Below are positions 37,450 through 48,162 of a stretch of 64,000 nt of DNA, piece by piece. Origin of the DNA: Strongylocentrotus purpuratus (lineage: Eukaryota > Echinodermata > Echinoidea > Camarodonta > Strongylocentrotidae); contig NW_022145601.1 of assembly GCF_000002235.5 (NCBI RefSeq), forward strand, positions 1,934,016 to 1,998,015, in the 5' to 3' direction. Position 1 is the stretch's first letter. Every line of letters starts with the position of its first letter. The position numbers were made by a program, and so were the translations under genes. The notes below the pieces were generated by a model that saw nothing but the letters and a program-made list of their open reading frames with translations, did not search any database and was not told the DNA's origin.

Positions 37450-39325
37450 AATTTGATTTGATTTGATTTATTGGTTTCTGCATCTTTTTTTCTCTTTTCA
37501 TCATACATTTTCATGAACATAATATGGTTTGATATAATATTTTAAGTGTATATAATTTTATACAGATAATAAACGAATTTAAACAAGTATATTGAATGCA
37601 TAATTAACTTACATTAGATGCAGGAGGGCTACAGAAATAAGCAAAGTAGCTTGACGTGCCCGCAGCCCTCAACTTAGGTACAACAACAATAACAAATACA
37701 AATAGAAAAGACTGACTTGCAGAGAAGAAAAGGAAAAGGGAGAGAAGCAGCGTTGGTAATAATACAATAAATCTCATACATCTGCTGATTGAATGCAGGT
37801 TCATTCATGAATGGCTAAACGATGCTAGGTCATGGACGATTACACATCATTGTTGAATATACAGTTAATGTACACACGAACATAAATATAGTACAATTAC
37901 ACACGACAGGATCAATACTTAGACAATAACATAGTTTTAACTGCCTTCTTAAATGAATACAATGTTCTAAGGTTTCTTTTTACAATGGGCAGAGAGTTCC
38001 AGATGTCTGGGCCGTCTTATGGAATTGAGAGCCAATGCGGTTTTTAAATTTCTTAAATGAAATTTTTCAGATTGCCTTGTAGGGTAAGAGTGGATGGTTT
38101 TATTCAAATTAAACAATGGGGGGAAATAAGAAGGTAGTAAACCATTTTGTAAGCGAAACATGAAAAGTGCTATTTGTAGAATATATATATCATCAGCTTT
38201 TAGAGTTTTTAGTTTCGAAAACAAAGGATTGGTGTGGACGCGATAGGAAGAATCAGTACATATACGCATTGCTTTCTTTTGTAACAGTAAAATGGTGTCA
38301 ACGTTACTTTTCGAATTTGCCCATATTATGTAACAATATGAAATATATGGCAGTATTAATGAATTATATAACATAAACAAGATATTTGAAGGGACATAAT
38401 ATTTCAATGTACAGAGAATACCAATATTACGTGAAATAGTATTAGAAATATATTGCACATGATTATTCCATCTCAGATTTTCATTGATCAAAACACTAAA
38501 GAATTTTGTGCTATCCTTTTTTTCCAATAATTCACCATCCAAAGTAATTTCAATGTCAGGAATATCATTATTTTTTCTGTTTTGAAAGTATATATAGTTT
38601 GTTTTCTTTAAATTAAGAGACAGTTTATTACTTCTAAACCATTTTGATAATTTTGGTAATTCAGCGTTAATATTTCTTACAAGGATCTGAAAATCTGAAT
38701 TGGAACAAAATGCATTGGTGTCATCAGCAAATAAAATATAGTGAAGTGCATTTGATGAATTATAAATATCATTTACATATATCAGAAATAACAAAGGGCC
38801 GAGGATTGACCCTTGTGGCACTCCACACGTTATAGATAATAATTCTGATTCATTTGAATCATAACATACATATTGTTTTCTATTTGTTAAATAATTTTTA
38901 AACCATTGTATAGCAACACTCCTCAATCCATAGTATTCTAATTTACGTATAAGTATTGTATGGTCAAGAGTGTCAAATGCCTTGCTCAGATCCATGAATA
39001 CTCCAATAACATGCTTATGATCAGCTAAGGCATTTGACACTCTATCAAATAATTGTAACAATGCTAAATCCGTTGAATGAAATGTTCTAAAACCATATTG
39101 ATTTTCATACAATAGTCCATTTTTTGTTTATTATAAGTCAGTCTTTCTAAGACTTTAGAAATACTTGGTTAGATAGAAACAGGTCGGTAATTTGAAACTA
39201 GAGAAGAGTCGTCTTTTTTGTATATTGGAATTACTTTTGCTATTTTCAGTGAGTCCGGAAAGACACCTGTTGTAAGTGATAAATAGCAAATGTGTACTAG
39301 AGGCGTTACAATACTTCCTGCTATT
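37450..39325 (-). mobile_element. LINE with reverse transcriptase, 5'-truncated (CR1/Jockey type)
   Basis: On the minus strand a 381-residue frame (39112-37967) carries reverse transcriptase motifs in order: NQYGFRTFHSTDLAL, FMDLSKAFDTLDH, YLTNRKQYV, CGVPQGSILGPLLFLIYVND, ILFADDTNAF, LSLNLKKTNY and LPYISYCYIIW. Just upstream (39120-39310) the start of the domain is readable (GVFPDSLKIAKVIPIYKKDD...NYRPVS) but an in-frame stop separates it. It lacks an endonuclease region. The 3' end carries a (TTTGA)n-type tail near 37450-37472. It lies antisense within intron 2 of gene B. Confidence 0.9.
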
Positions 39326-39344
39326 TTTTTTTAAAGTGCGTACT

Positions 39345-39545
39345 CATCTCATCATGACTACAAGAATAACTTATTTTCAATGAATTTAACCTTTTCATTT
39401 TTGGGGCCTGCAAATTGGACATAGTACCTTTAAAGACATTTAGTGATGGACTAGTTTTAATATATACTGGTAAACTGTTCCAGATTTTGGGCCATTTGAA
39501 AAAAATAGAGTAGCGCGTTGTATTTGAAAACCGAAGTTTTACCAA
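39345..39545 (-). mobile_element. Second LINE C-terminal fragment
   Basis: The minus-strand frame reads RYSIFFKWPKIWNSLPVYI, then SLNVFK, the end of a LINE polyprotein (KLWNSLP...FK). It lies head-to-tail with the larger LINE and overlaps the foldback repeat. Confidence 0.65.
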
Positions 39546-39790
39546 ATTTACACGGCTTCATATCATGAATCTAAAAAAGAATTTTGTTCTTGAACAGTAT
39601 GCTCAGGGGCTCAAATGCCATCACAGTTTTATCACCGAGATCGGAGCCGATGCTAGGGCACCAAATTGCACTTTGCTTTAAATTTGACATAACGTCAAAT
39701 TCATTGTTCAAGAACAGAATTCATTTTTAGATTCATGATATGAAGCCATGTAAATTTGGTAAAACTTCTGCTTTCAAATACAACACGCTA
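39511..39790. repeat. Foldback repeat, 86-base arms
   Basis: Left arm 39511-39596 (from TAGCGCGTTGTATTTG to CTTGAACA) pairs with right arm 39705-39790 (TGTTCAAG to CAAATACAACACGCTA) with few mismatches. The loop is about 108 bases. The left arm begins inside a LINE piece, so the structure may come from an inverted local duplication. Confidence 0.8.
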
Positions 39791-40441
39791 CAAATTTATG
39801 CTACCACACGTTTTGATCAGTACTGTATCATGATTCCTATTAAAGTGACTTGGAAACATTGTTGAAGGTTGACGAAAAAATTGCTTAACTTTTGTTTAAA
39901 AAGTTACTTACTACATTCCTTCTACTGTACTAACCCTATGACATGCGAAAAATCCTGAAAAAATTCTCAAACCACGAAGATATCTATGGTTTTCTTTGAA
40001 GGAGTCGATGTATGACACCCTCAAAGAGTGATTAACAGTAAATTCTCCCAACCATTTTTGAATTTTCCCAACCGTTTTTCCATGAAAAAAGACATAAAAC
40101 AGGCTATAAAAAATCTGTCGAAACTTAAATGTCTGGAATAGAATGTAGAGCCATTTTATTGCTTTGTGACGATTTTCATTCACCTAAAATGTAATTAAAT
40201 TGTAATAATATAGTTGGGAGAATTAAGGAATGGATCAGATCAGTTTTTCACAATTTGTATCATGAATAATGGTCCGTTTACACTCAAATTTTCAGATTAT
40301 CTTTAATTGTACATCTAGCATTGAAGTCACTACCTTAGCACCACTATCTCTCATCTGAACAATGCTACCAAGTCCCTTTAAGGGTATTACTATGAAAAGA
40401 TTGTTTAACTTTGTTTCAATTTTTATGTATCAAATACACAG

Positions 40442-40560
40442 ACGCACATTTGGTACGAATTATTACTGGATTGGGTTCAATGACCTCGATGAAGAGGGAA
40501 CTTGGGCATGGACTGATGGCTCAGTTTCATCTTATACCAACTGGTATTCTGGAGAACCAT
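40442..40560 (+). CDS. Receptor gene B, exon 3 (C-type lectin domain, second part)
   Basis: The exon reads RRTFGTNYYWIGFNDLDEEG, then TWAWTDGSVSSYTNWYSGEP. This is the WIG motif and the long loop of a C-type lectin domain, up to the EP of the sugar-binding triplet; the third residue of that triplet would come from the next exon. It joins exon 2 in phase 2 and ends in phase 1 at the GTAAGT donor. The exon that should follow (second half of the loop, the WND-like calcium motif and last cysteines) is not found before the next recognisable exon, so the domain is incomplete here. Confidence 0.85.
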
Positions 40561-41036
40561 GTAAGTAAATAACAACAAATTCATTTCGCAGAATAAGTAA
40601 AGGCGTTAAGCATGTTAGGCGTGGATGTCCCGCCGATAGAGACTGAAATATAAGCATAATTTATTGAAGTTAAACTACTTTCCATTCATAATAATACATT
40701 ATTGATCACTGAACACAATCCTGAAGTACCATCGTGACGCTCCTACAAAATTTATCTGCACTGTGATTCGTCAAAGATATAGAATAAGGGCTTAGGTTTG
40801 CGCTGCACTACAATTTTAGTTTACATTTTATTGTAAGGGTTACTTGTATGTTGGGTCGAGTGTTTAGTTTTGTTGCAGGGTTCGCTTAGGGTAAGATGTT
40901 GATCGCGGAGCAATTATTACTGGAGCATGTTTCGCAACAAAGACAGTTCTTATGCCCCCCCCCCTCCACGATTTTCCCGATTGCTCGGGAACGCATTTGG
41001 ATGGCGCCCCGCCGCTCGCTGACTGTTTTCTTTAAA

Positions 41037-42340
41037 ATAGATAGAAACTCCAATATTTTTTCATATTTGGATACAAATGGAGATATGATTTCATGTCTCA
41101 TTTGACCCTCAATTAAGTCATAATATCATCATAATGGCCTCCAAACTCAAAATTTAAATTTGCATAATATGACGTTTGCATATTTTGGAGAAATCGATTG
41201 TATTTCTGTAAATATAGATTGTTTTTCTCCTAAATTTCGATATGTTCTAGCTGAGATAATTTTCTACAAATGCAGTGACCACACCTCTCCAGTTTGACAA
41301 AGGTATCATGGCGTATTTTTGCGATTAAAGGAGGCATGTCAGTTTTTCACATTTTGCGTGTATTGTCTATGGGACATGACTATTTCTCAAAACTGGATTC
41401 TACATTTCCGTCTTTCGCGAACAATATCTCTGTTGTTTTATTTTTGTTTACGCTGAGCTTCGAGTATGTTGTAGCGGAGTCAATAAGCTATCTCTAATGT
41501 GCCTTTTATTTTTTGATCAGATGCCGGGATCATGCTCATATTGCACTTGCAAAGTGGGATTTGAGAATCCCATTTTCCGTTTACGAGTAATCGCTTTGTG
41601 AATTGTTTTGGTATATCGTTAACTCACTTGACTTCTATCCTCGAGGTCCCTGGTTCGGGTCTGGGCGTCTCTAACCATTTTTTTTTCCTTTACTTTTTTT
41701 TTTCTTTTTGACCTTTCACTGTACCATCTCCTTTGATTATTAAAACACGTAGATCCGCAAATAATGTAATAAACTGTTTGCTTTATTATTACCCTATTTT
41801 CACTTAAACGATTACTTTTTGTGTCTAATCCCTATGGGAGATGACTTTTCCTCAAATCTGGATTCTACATTTCTGTCTTTTGCGAGCAATATCGCCGTTA
41901 TTCCTGCTTGGATTTTGTTGATTTTTGAGAATGTTGTAGCTGAGACTATATGCTATCTAAATCACCCCTCTTTTTTCAATAAGATATCAGGATCACGCTC
42001 ATGATCATGATCATCTTCATTATCATCATGATCATCATTATCATAATGATGATAATTATTTATCAATTACATTTTCATTTCTTCGAATAAGATAAAATCA
42101 TCAAAATGTGTTCTTCATGATGTAAATTAGAGTCAAAGGTGTAACCGGTTACTAATCTATCTTCCCTAGATCCATAATGATCAAGGGATCGACACAATTT
42201 AAACTTGACATATGGATAGATCATAATGGGAAAAGTATTTTATAAAATGATATGATATCGTGTATTAAATGCATTCTTCGTTATGTAAACCAATATCATA
42301 CGTATCACCTAATTCGTCTAAGTGACGAATTAAAGTCTAG
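41037..42340 (+). mobile_element. Helitron-like unit, 5'-truncated, in gene B
   Basis: Collinear with units 1-3 from about their base 630 onward, including the module repeats, GATCAT-rich stretch, AATTCGTC/GACGAATT hairpin and CTAG at 42337-42340. It ends 34 bases before exon 4. Confidence 0.6.
41599..41672 (+). other. Decayed 74-nt tRNA-like module
   Basis: Same length and position in the unit as at 1743. The acceptor-like ends no longer pair well and the B box is changed (GGTTCGGGTCT). A long T run still follows. Confidence 0.4.
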
Positions 42341-42374
42341 TTCTTTTTGTTTCTCTCTTCAATCACCGTTTTAG

Positions 42375-42495
42375 TTCGAATGCCATGCTTCCTATTTGAC
42401 TGGCTATACTGCTTGGTATGACAGAGACGGAAAGCAGAAAAACTACTGGGGTGGAGCCACGGTAGACAGCGGACAGTGCGCTTGTGGAATCTCAG
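42375..42495 (+). CDS. Receptor gene B, exon 4 (Caspr-type fibrinogen-like domain, part 1)
   Basis: The exon encodes FECHASYLTGYTAWYDRDGK, then QKNYWGGATVDSGQCACGIS. The WYD...K..YWGG.......CACGI pattern is the middle of the fibrinogen-like domain found in contactin-associated proteins and neurexin IV. An in-frame TAG directly before the AG acceptor fixes the exon start at 42375 and its entry phase at 0, which does not match the phase-1 donor of exon 3. So at least one exon is missing between them. The exon leaves in phase 1 at the GTATGA donor. Confidence 0.8.
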
Positions 42496-42949
42496 GTATG
42501 ATTGTAGGTCATCATAGAGGGCGTCCTTGGCTTACTGGATCAGAGTCATCCATGTGCAGAGTTTGGCCAACTTGGCATCAGTTGGTTATAACATGACGTA
42601 TTTGTATTCATTTGTTTTGTGCTAGCTCTCGACAAAGCAGTATTCGCAATTTTGTTAGCAACTAATACCGTGTTGGTCAAACTCTGTATATTGATTGCTT
42701 TGCACTGAATGGAATGAGATTATCTCACATTAATACAACATCAGTAATGTCTCAAATAGTGAAGTACTATACCATAACATAAACCGAAAAATTGGCGTTG
42801 AAAAAGTTGTCAACATTGCAGCTTTTTGCGCACTAAAGCAAACCAAGAACATCGGGAAAAAATGTAAACACGTTTAATTTGAAATGAACAACCTACATAT
42901 CCCATCCAGATAAGCTATGAACGAATGGATGTTGATCTTCGTCTTTCAG

Positions 42950-43135
42950 GTTCATGTCACAACGGTCACCAATGCAACTGCAACACCAAAGACGATGCCT
43001 GGAGAGAGGACTCGGGGTATCTTACCGATAAGACTACCTTACCTGTTACTGAAATGAGGTTTGGTGATACAGGAGACACCGTCGAGTACGGGTATTATAC
43101 ACTAGGACCATTATACTGCAAGGGAGATGAATCTT
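42950..43135 (+). CDS. Receptor gene B, exon 5 (Caspr-type fibrinogen-like domain, part 2)
   Basis: In phase with exon 4 it continues GSCHNGHQCNCNTKDDAWRE, then DSGYLTDKTTLPVTEMRFGD, then a segment ending YTLGPLYCKGDE. It matches the CNC.....WR.D.G.L..K..LPV....GDT....E...LGPL.C.GD pattern of Caspr/neurexin-IV fibrinogen-like domains almost point for point. All expected cysteines of this half are present. Both ends are phase 1. Confidence 0.85.
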
Positions 43136-43299
43136 GTAAGTTTTATATGAAAATGATCATCTATTATTACATAGCTTCGAGAAAAAAAAATCTTATCCTT
43201 GAAAAAAAGTTGTCAATAAATTTATCTGGCACTATGACTTCCAGAAAGAGAAGTAGTAAGAAACAAAATTAAATTTGTGCTCCAAGAAAAGGTGGTTAT

Positions 43300-43500
43300 T
43301 ATACTTGTTAGATGATAGAGATGATGGTTACGTTGACAATGCAGATAATGATCTTAACGATGAATATAATGATGATGATGGAGATAATGATGATTTTTAT
43401 TATTATGCTAATAATGATGTCCATGATGACAACGGCGACGACGACAATGCAGATGTTACTAATAATGATCCCGATGATATAAACATCAGGAATTACCATT
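43300..43500 (+). repeat. GAT-rich low-complexity stretch in intron 5
   Basis: An irregular AATGATGATG-type run. It is open in the frame that leads into exon 6 and would read as an Asp/Asn-rich string, but it lacks a plausible splice junction and is taken as intronic. Confidence 0.6.
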
Positions 43501-43563
43501 CTGGTAAAATATTTGGTGAAATGACACTGACCCTGTGCTTCGTCCTTTCTTTCCATTCCTTAG

Positions 43564-43806
43564 TCCTTGTGACGGGTCGTACAGATTTCATGTTCATCAA
43601 AGAAAGGTACCTTGGTGGTTACAACAACGCAGTCCTGTCTAGCATCACGGTTTAAGATTGCGCCACGGCCTGTGTGTCAGCCTCCAGCTTCATATGTAGA
43701 TCGTTTGACTATAATCCATCCTCCAGCAGGTGCTATCTCAGTGAGGAGAATGACTTGACTGTTGACCCATCTAGCGATCCTGTTTATCACCTGTTTGTTC
43801 GGATCA
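43564..43806 (+). CDS. Receptor gene B, exon 6 (apple/PAN domain, with in-frame stop)
   Basis: Acceptor TTAG|TCC, phase 1 in, phase 1 out at A|GTAAGT. The translation includes LVTGRTDFMFIKERYLGGYN, then DCATACVSASSFICRSFDYN, then SRCYLSEEND and VYHLFVRI. The C..AC....F.CRSF.Y......C.LS pattern is an apple/PAN domain, which usually binds proteins or sugars. A TAA at 43653-43655 interrupts the frame just before DCATAC, where relatives commonly have an acidic or polar residue. It could be a real nonsense mutation, an allele, or a sequencing error. Everything after it stays open. Confidence 0.75.
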
Positions 43807-43879
43807 GTAAGTTCTCCATTCTATGTCCGTCTTCTGGATTCTTACTTAGCTCAGAGGGCACTGATGTGGTGACATTATT

Positions 43880-44704
43880 AGGGGTTTTTCGCAAGCTAAA
43901 CGCGGACGGAGAATATGTGGTTCGTGTGCAAAATCGAGAAGCTACTATAGTAACATCGGGGTGACCGCTAAGGTACTGAAATCCAGAACGGGTTTTGGCC
44001 AAATCTACGGGCGTTCTCAATGACGCCCCAAGTGGATCAAGTGCCTCGATACAAACTATTTCATTCACCCGGTAATAATAATAGTATTTCAATAGACAGA
44101 ATCCAATCTGCATACATTAGTAGTTGCCACACCTAATACATGCAGTTTGGATTCTGACTATTGAAATACTATTATTCTTATCAGGGGAATGATATAATTT
44201 GCATTAAGGCAATTCACAAAGACTTATGCATTAAATTTAGTTACATTACGAAAATAGCCTATTTTGATTACATTACGAAAATGGCCTATTCCCTGCCAGG
44301 CAATACAGTACAGACGGGACTACACGACTAGCACAACTTGTCTCGACAATGCCACAAAACGGCTTTTTATCATATTTCAATTTTTTTTTTAACAATTCAT
44401 GTTATATCCATATGCATGTTGTTATAGTTCCGAAACAATAATCGAAGAAAAAAAAGAGCCGTTCGCGTTGAAATTCGTCCTCCATCGTTATAAAATGACA
44501 ACATTCCCATACCATATTTGGTACAAACTCGCTGATTGGCCGTTTATTCACTTGGGGCGTCAATGAAAACGCCGGTAGATTTGGCCAAAAACCCGTTCTG
44601 GATTTCAGTACCTTAGCGGTCTCCCCGCTGTTACTATAGTTGCTTCTCGATTTTGCACACGAACCGCAGATTCTCCGTCCGCATTGAGCTTGCGAAAACT
44701 CCCT
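43880..44704. mobile_element. Foldback element with 155-base arms
   Basis: Left arm (about 43880-44035, TTTTTCGCAAGCT...GACGCCCCAAGTG) is inverted at about 44549-44704 with scattered changes. Inside, a second inverted pair around 'TGAAATACTATTATT.TTATCAGG' lies at 44060-44190, and a third copy of that motif follows at 44730-44790, just outside the right arm. No coding sequence. It lies 75 bases after exon 6. Confidence 0.75.
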
Positions 44705-45255
44705 TATGTTTGTCGAACCTGACAACAACTAATGTATGCAGTTTGGATTATGTCTATTGAAATACTATTATTCTTATCAGGTGAATGAAATTTGTATCTA
44801 GTTTGTATCGAGCCATTAAATTTGGTTACAATCATTACGGAAATTGCCTGTTGGCATTGCGTTGCAATACTTCCGTACTATACGTTCGCGTTCACCGAAA
44901 AGCGAAACCGCTTATTGTAACGACGGACGACCGTAACCCTAAGTGCTCCTGCGTCGTAGAAGGTCTGTCCGACGCTGAGCGAAAACTCGCTATTGGATTT
45001 GATTTACAACAGCCATTCAATCAGTCAACAGTCAATACACCCAGGCATTCATTAAACAATCGTAAGAAACCTCCTGAGTTTGCACATTAATGTACTCGGT
45101 GTTGCTGGATTTACCGTTCGCTTTTTAAACTATTCCGAAATGTTCCCCCAGCTCCTAGTTAGGCAAAATTCCACCTGACTGTGATACACTTTGCATTAAC
45201 AAGAATTAATTTTTATATTAATTCCAATCTTTTTTTCTCACCTTTGTCTCCTCAG

Positions 45256-45282
45256 TGGACCGCATTGAAGACCCATTTACTG
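45256..45282 (+). CDS. Receptor gene B, exon 7 (27-nt linker)
   Basis: After a pyrimidine-rich acceptor (TTTGTCTCCTCAG) the phase-1 reading gives MDRIEDPFT and leaves a G in phase 1 before GTGGGT. This matches the phase needed by exon 6 and by the stalk exon as seen in gene A (GPTPSSS...). An alternative donor four bases later (GTAAAT) is stronger but gives phase 2, which does not fit the next exon. Very short, so the call rests on phase and splice sites. Confidence 0.45.
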
Positions 45283-45774
45283 GTGGGTAAATCACCTTAT
45301 TTTTTTTTTTTTTTTAGCAAGATACGAATTGATAGTGATGTGTTTAAAAGTATGGTATTGCAATGTTCGTTACCGTTTGTTACCATGAAATGTATTTTCA
45401 TCAATGATTATTTTTTAATAAATGTAATGCTTGTTAAGCAGGGCTCCCACTTAGCCGAGTTGGAGCCTCGAGTTGTGGCGAGCTGGTGCGAGCTTGAACT
45501 CGCGTAAAGTCGCGGGAACTCGCTTGAAATTTACTCATTTGTATGGTATTTGCATGAATCATCATACGACGCATTATCGAGTTTCCTACGATGAATGTAC
45601 GAGTGAACCGAGCGCATTACGAGTCACGCCAGCTCGGTATGAGATGCGATGTCTTGCGTACGACTTGTACCGATCTATACTACTAACGAGTGATGAAAGT
45701 TTTCTATGAGTCATATGCAAGGGGCGGGAATGCATACTATTGACTAGGGGTGGCCAAGCAACTCCCAAACTTAT

Positions 45775-46090
45775 TATTATGATAATTATTATTACTTATA
45801 CCGCGCTTTTCACATAGGGCCCAAAGCGCTTACAGTGAATGAAAATAAAAATTAAATAAATACATATAATTACAACTACAAACTGCAAAAAAAAAAATGT
45901 GTTTTTAAGGTCTTTCTGAAGGTAATAACTGATGGAGACTGATTCTGATTCTAAGTGGTAGATCATTCCAACATTTTGAAGCAGATACAGTAAATGTCCT
46001 GTTACAGGCTATTGTGCGGGTAACTGAATATGTGAGACGGAGAGGATCACTGGCTGACCTCAATGCCATAGGACAATAACTTTTATAAGT
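45775..46090 (-). mobile_element. LINE 3' end fragment
   Basis: The minus-strand frame reads RTFTVSASKCWNDLPLRIRI and ends shortly after at a stop near 45903, then a 3' tail GGGCCCTATGTGAAAAGCGC and an ATT-rich tail near 45770-45800. This is the end of a LINE polyprotein. Confidence 0.65.
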
Positions 46091-46132
46091 GTAATGCTTC
46101 CTGGGAGAAATTTCAATTATTTAAACATATTT

Positions 46133-46855
46133 GTGGCTTACACCCAGTAAATAGGGACTTTTAGATTTGCACGTCGACAGCTTTGACTGCAACGTGTGAC
46201 GTCATTTTAAGGCACTGCGCATGCGTCACGTCGTCTCAGTCGGCGATCGAGAATGCGTCACCTTGATTTTTCCTAAATCTAGTACGGTACTAGTATGCCG
46301 CGTGCGCAAAAAAATATACAGTTCCTCAGGTAGACAAAGGAACATGTCTTCCCTGCTATTATGTAAAAATGTGGCGAACAGGTGTTACATGCACATTCAC
46401 CTGTTCTACACGTTTTTACATAATAGCAGCGAAGGGATGTTCTTTTGTCTTCCAAAGCAATTGAGGGTAGAATGAGGAACTGTATATGTTGTCCTCCTTC
46501 TTTGTCCGTCATATTCATAGTGTTACTTCTTGCATGCATGTATATCGTCGAGTGAAATCTAAAAGATTTCTAATTGTAGTCAGCATGGGCAGTTGAGTAC
46601 GTTGACACGCATGATCAGTCGGCGTTCGTCGTGTTCTCGTCAACTTAATCTAATAGTCCCTAATAAGATCGGTTGGTCGATCTGTAATTAAAAAACAAGT
46701 CAGAAAAAATATTGGAACCAGCGGGACTGTGCCATGGACCAGTGATGGCCTGGTGGTAGAGTCACTGCCCGGCAAGCACAAGATGCAGATTCAAGTCTGA
46801 CTTATTTTTCAATTTCAGATCGATCAATCGATGTTATGTACTGGGTGTAAGCCAC
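46133..46855. mobile_element. Nested foldback element, GTGGCTTACACCCAGTA ends
   Basis: 17-base perfect inverted ends at 46133-46149 and 46839-46855. A second, larger palindrome lies inside (about 46316-46490; arms contain GAACATG/CATGTTC-type matches and TGCTATTATGTAAAAA). The open frames at 46221-46539 on both strands come from this palindrome. A tRNA-like stretch lies near its right end. Confidence 0.7.
46741..46800 (+). other. tRNA-like stretch with A and B boxes
   Basis: TGGTGGTAGAGTCACTGCCC resembles a D arm with an A box, and AGATTCAAGTCT 35 bases later resembles a B box. It could be a SINE head or decayed tRNA. Not in the same family as the 74-nt Helitron module. Confidence 0.35.
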
Positions 46856-46856
46856 C

Positions 46857-47105
46857 ATAGGCGCCGGAAGTGTGGGGGCGCTCGCCCCCCCCCCCACCCC
46901 AAAAAAGTGGGAGGAAGGCAAAACGCCCCCATAAAAAAAGCAGTAAAGGAGTAAAGATGGTTTGTGTTTTTTAACCAAAATGAACATAACAATCACAAAA
47001 ACCTGAATCGAATCACATACAAATTATATTCCATTTAAAGAAAAGGAAAGTTAACAGGAATTAAATTTCCAATACATTCCGCAATGAAATGACATGATTT
47101 TCCGG
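46857..47105. repeat. GGCGCCGGAAGTG poly-C repeat, copy 1
   Basis: AGGCGCCGGAAGTG, a poly-C stretch, AAAAGCAGTAAAGG, 'TTTTTTAACCAAAA.GAACATA' and GAATC.AATCACATA all recur in order at 58600-59110. Confidence 0.7.
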
Positions 47106-47209
47106 TTATTTTCTCAATTTTTCTGTAAATCGTACCTTTTTATGCGTTTGTTGGAAGATAACAAATTCCCACATTTACAGTCAGGCGACAAAATATGCTT
47201 ATTTATATT

Positions 47210-48143
47210 CCTTTAAAGCTAAAACGACGGAGATATTGCTCGTGAAAGACGGGAATGTAGAATCCATGATGCCTTTGTCAAAATGAATTGTCGTGTTCAA
47301 CGCATTTGTAGAAAATTGTCTCAGCTAGAACATATCAAAATTTGGAGGAAAATTGATCACCGTTTACTGAGATACAATCAATTTTCAACAAATATGCTGA
47401 CGTCATAATATGCAAATTAAATTTTTGAGTTCGGAGACCATTATGATGACGTCATGAGTTAATTGAAGGTCAAATGAGACATGAAATCATATCTCCGATT
47501 CATATTCTATCAAAATATGAAAAAGAAACTTGGTGTCACTATGCATCCTAAAGCGCTACAATGAATTGTGTATAGGCATGTTTTTGTCCATGTATACTAT
47601 GTATTACAAGAGCTCGCACGCACGGACATGTATCTTAAACGGACGCTCACTCCGTTATTAATGATCAGAAAAATCTGAACAAGGTATCAAAATGCTTGGA
47701 AAAATGTGTCAAATATGATGACAGAAAAAATTGGCGATTCTATGTTGCAAAATGCCATTACGCGCGGAAACGCGCACGCATGCACGTGTGTGCGTTTTTC
47801 GCGAAATGCTTAAAATGGCCTATAACGTATGCAAAATGAATTTGAGACGATGTCGAGCATTTTGAAATTTTGCGCGCGCGTTTTTTGATCTGAAATTGAC
47901 CGGACGGATATTGACCTTAATCATGATAAATATGAATAAGAAATACCTTTTCGTTATGAAGATATGATCATGAGTTATAAGTACCCCAAAAACACAAAAT
48001 GGCGCCTGGATGACGTCATGAAAACTTGATGACCTTGAAAATGTTCCTGTCACGTCTCATGACAATGACCTATGCCGGTCCAAAAATTGAAAGAAATTGA
48101 CTAAACTGATCTTCAGTTATCCTCCGAACAAAAAAGAGGAAGA
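47210..48143 (-). mobile_element. Helitron-like unit, 3'-truncated, reversed
   Basis: On the minus strand the unit starts TCTTCCTC at 48143 and follows the family order down to about 47210, where it stops before the 3' hairpin. It lies directly after the 3' end of the next element, making a second head-to-tail junction. Confidence 0.55.
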
Positions 48144-48162
48144 AATAAATATAAATAAAGAA

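Larger units (their letters stand above)
36355..40441 (+). other. Receptor gene B, intron 2 (4.1 kb)
   Basis: Contains a LINE/SINE 3' tail near 36525-36760 (TAGATAAGATAATC start), the LINE fragments at 37.45-39.55 kb and a foldback repeat at 39.5-39.8 kb. No host gene is seen between 39800 and 40440. Confidence 0.65.
40561..42374 (+). other. Receptor gene B, intron 3 or deletion site
   Basis: Between two exons whose phases do not match (1 out, 0 in). I find neither the last lectin exon nor the first part of the fibrinogen-like domain. 41037-42340 is a Helitron-like element; 40561-41036 holds nothing I recognise. Confidence 0.6.

Noticed and set aside
42375-43135. A true fibrinogen C-terminal domain (ficolin type)
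   Set aside because: The CACGI...CNC...WR.D.G pattern fits the Caspr/neurexin-IV version, not ficolins.
43275-43655. Asp/Asn-rich frame before the apple exon
   Set aside because: GAT-type low-complexity intron sequence that happens to be in the exon's frame; the real exon starts at the AG at 43563.
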